A DNA stretch of 64,000 nucleotides from Brevibacterium sp. JSBI002 (GTDB lineage Bacteria > Actinomycetota > Actinomycetes > Actinomycetales > Brevibacteriaceae), in NCBI RefSeq assembly GCF_026013965.1, contig NZ_CP110341.1:2976001-3040000 (forward strand). Reading direction: 5' to 3'. The notes beneath the pieces were generated by a model that searched no databases, was not told the origin of the DNA, and worked only from the letters and a program-made list of their open reading frames with translations. Each line of letters opens with the position of its first letter. Within the stretch, counting starts at the first letter, position 1. A program made the position numbers and the translations under genes. Shown piece after piece: positions 62,606-64,000 of this stretch.

Positions 62606-63010
62606 GATGTCCTTTCTGTCTGTTCGTACCCGCTGAGGCGGGCTGATCGTACGGTGCCCGCAGGTGCGGGCTGTGTGTCGGTCGGCTGCGGAGTCGGATT
62701 CCGCGGCCGGGAAGCTGGTCGGGTGGTGTGGTCGCTGTGCTCGTTCGTCCTCATCGCCGTCGGTCGGACCATGCCGGCTGCGGGACCGAGGGCATCGAAT
62801 CGGCGCTATGATCCCTGACTCTCACCGATCTGTGAAGGTCACGTGCACGGTGGCGGCGAGCGCCTAGTCGGCGGCGGGAGATCACGGGTGCGTGCACAAC
62901 TGGGTGGTCGGCCGCCTCGGCGAGGTGGGGATCCGCGCCCTTCGATCACACTGTGCGGGTGGGACTCATGCCCGTACCCGAACCTGCGGGGTGAGGCATG
63001 AGTGATGGTT
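62606..63010. other. Intergenic region with one hairpin and one CCGAGGCGG copy
   Basis: No gene-like frame. It holds the promoter side of the Csp operon, a CCGCCTCGG at 62912-62920, and a stem-loop at 62964-63003 (ACTCATGCC / GGCATGAGT, 22-base loop) that may end the small membrane protein gene on the minus strand. Confidence 0.5.
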
Positions 63011-63241
63011 TCAGCGGTGGCCCACCCCGGTCTGTCTGCGTCGGATGGCGGCTCGGATCATGGCCACGCAGGCGAGGATGACGGCGATGGGCACGAGGAT
63101 CATGGGCAGGTAGGTCAGCAGCGGACTGGGGGTGAGTCCCATCCAGGCCTGGCCGAGGACGCCGATGAGGCCGAGCGCCCCGATGGCTGCGGCGGCAACC
63201 GCGGCGACGACGATGGTCGTGTCGACTCGAGTGGCTGACAA
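63011..63241 (-). CDS. Small membrane protein, function unknown
   Basis: 76 residues from a TTG at 63241 (LSATRVDTTIVV), chosen for GGAAGGAC six bases upstream; the longer frame overlaps the next gene in antisense. Two hydrophobic helices: VVAAVAAAAIGALGLIGVLG and YLPMILVPIAVILACVAMIR, with a basic C-terminus RAAIRRRQTG. It lies between the Csp operon and the divergent helicase-associated gene, where actinobacteria often have a short DUF2530-like membrane protein; I cannot confirm that family. Confidence 0.6.
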   Translation of the reverse strand: MSATRVDTTIVVAAVAAAAIGALGLIGVLGQAWMGLTPSPLLTYLPMILVPIAVILACVAMIRAAIRRRQTGVGHR

Positions 63242-63300
63242 TGCGCGTCCTTCCGTCCGATCTCTGATCCTTCTCTGCACCTCCATTGTACCCCTCGCGA

Positions 63301-63306
63301 TAGACT
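63301..63306 (+). promoter_or_regulatory. Probable -10 box of a leaderless promoter
   Basis: TAGACT stands eight bases before the ATG at 63315. Confidence 0.45.
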
Positions 63307-63314
63307 GATCTGCG

Positions 63315-64000
63315 ATGTCAATGACCTTCAGCCAGTGGCTGTCCCACAGTGCAGATGCCGACTTCGAGTCCTTCGTCCGGACCCGTCGCGACCTCCTCCA
63401 ACCCGAGTCCCCGACGATGGCGGCGCTGGCCGCGGCCGCGTCCTCGCGCATCGGGGTCTCCCGCGGCATCGAAGCTCTCGATGCGCAGTCGCTCGAGGTC
63501 TTCATCGCCTTGGCCAAGGCGGCCCGGACGACGCCGGAGATCAAGATCACGGGCAATCCGCATATCGATCCCGCCCTCGCCGAGGCGGCCCTGCCCCGAC
63601 TGCGCGACCTCGGCCTGGCATGGCCGGCAGGTGGGGATGGGAACTGGCGGATCCAGTCCGAGGCCATCACCCTGCTGCCGACTTCGGCGGCCGAATCCGC
63701 CCGGGCCTACCCGTGGCAGATCGACGGGTCCGCGATCGATTCGTCCACGGCCACGATCGGCCAGCCGCTCATCCACAACAGCGAACAGGCCGCCGTGGCC
63801 GAGGGGATCTCGTCCCTGCGCGGACTCGTCGATGAACTCGCCGCCTCCCCGATCTCCCGGCTGACCAGCGGCGGCATCTCGAAACGGGACGTCTCCCGAC
63901 TCGCCCGCACCCTCGAACTGGGACTCGAGCAGACGATCACCCTGCTGCAGGCGGCGAAGTCGCTGCACCTCATCGGAGTCCTCGACGATGCCCTCGATCC
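63315..64000 (+). CDS. Helicase-associated-domain protein, N-terminal part (cut by window edge)
   Basis: 228 residues visible, open at the right edge. MSMTFSQWLSHSADADFESF, VRTRRDLLQPESPTMAALAA, AASSRIGVSRGIEALDAQSL, GISKRDVSRLARTLELGLEQ and TITLLQAAKSLHLIGV match the actinobacterial proteins annotated as helicase C-terminal or XPB/Ssl2-like, such as Rv0862c, which lie beside an ERCC3-type helicase gene. The helicase itself is not in the window. A role in DNA repair or transcription-coupled processes is inference. Confidence 0.8.
   Translation, partial: MSMTFSQWLSHSADADFESFVRTRRDLLQPESPTMAALAAAASSRIGVSRGIEALDAQSLEVFIALAKAARTTPEIKITGNPHIDPALAEAALPRLRDLGLAWPAGGDGNWRIQSEAITLLPTSAAESARAYPWQIDGSAIDSSTATIGQPLIHNSEQAAVAEGISSLRGLVDELAASPISRLTSGGISKRDVSRLARTLELGLEQTITLLQAAKSLHLIGVLDDALD

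Overview
The window is GC-rich, gene-dense DNA from a high-GC Gram-positive bacterium. A DtxR/IdeR regulator, a SepX/GlpR-like divisome protein next to galU and 5-formyl-THF cyclo-ligase, a DUF3027/cold-shock operon and many leaderless-looking starts all point to Actinobacteria. A Brevibacterium-like Micrococcales species is my best guess; this is inference, because no rRNA or other taxonomic marker is present. I saw no prophage, transposase, integrase or CRISPR array.

Layout. 1-5.5 kb: an acyl-CoA ligase cut by the left edge, a secreted DUF1524/Excalibur nuclease-like lipoprotein, two small or unknown proteins, a thioesterase-TauE pair and a decayed enoyl-CoA hydratase. 5.6-12 kb: an MFS/GntR pair with a candidate operator, an aldo/keto reductase and two more MFS transporters. 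12-15 kb: DNA and nucleotide repair (HhH protein, NUDIX, Tag) and a frameshifted aspartate dehydrogenase. 15-20 kb: a frameshifted BetT-like BCCT carrier, an AtoE-like short-chain fatty acid permease and a semialdehyde dehydrogenase. 20.5-22.4 kb: an AztD-like zinc metallochaperone with a Zur/Fur-type box. 22-30 kb: acyl-CoA metabolism (3-hydroxyacyl-CoA dehydrogenase, acyl-CoA ligase, enoyl-CoA hydratase), a chromate transporter and a trans-sulfuration PLP enzyme. 30-37.5 kb: divergent LysR/YeiH, a MatC-like permease, acetyltransferases, an MHS-family MFS carrier and an Imm-5-like orphan. 37.7-44.3 kb: the conserved actinobacterial block SepX - RimJ-like GNAT - GalU, then divergently 5-FCL - FmdB - SAF/CpaB-like - MscL. 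44.4-50 kb: a 1660-residue helicase-like protein with degraded catalytic motifs, a coupled 106-residue protein and tRNA-Arg(CCT). 50-54.3 kb: a tandem universal stress protein, an HNH endonuclease, an NlpC/P60 hydrolase and DtxR. 54.5-64 kb: an aldehyde dehydrogenase, PdxH and SerC (cofactor supply beside a PLP enzyme), an FAD oxidase, DUF456, the Csp-DUF3027-MFS operon and the start of a helicase-associated-domain protein.

Four signals lie outside ordinary gene content. (1) A 9-mer, CCGAGGCGG, occurs about 47 times by hand count on the two strands, in genes and between them. (2) Large, nearly perfect inverted repeats sit after many genes, and two of them share sequence. (3) The NlpC-HNH and NlpC-DtxR intergenic regions are crowded with dyads and half-sites. 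(4) Four otherwise normal genes each carry an apparent one-base deletion beside a G/C run, which looks more like consensus sequencing error than biology.
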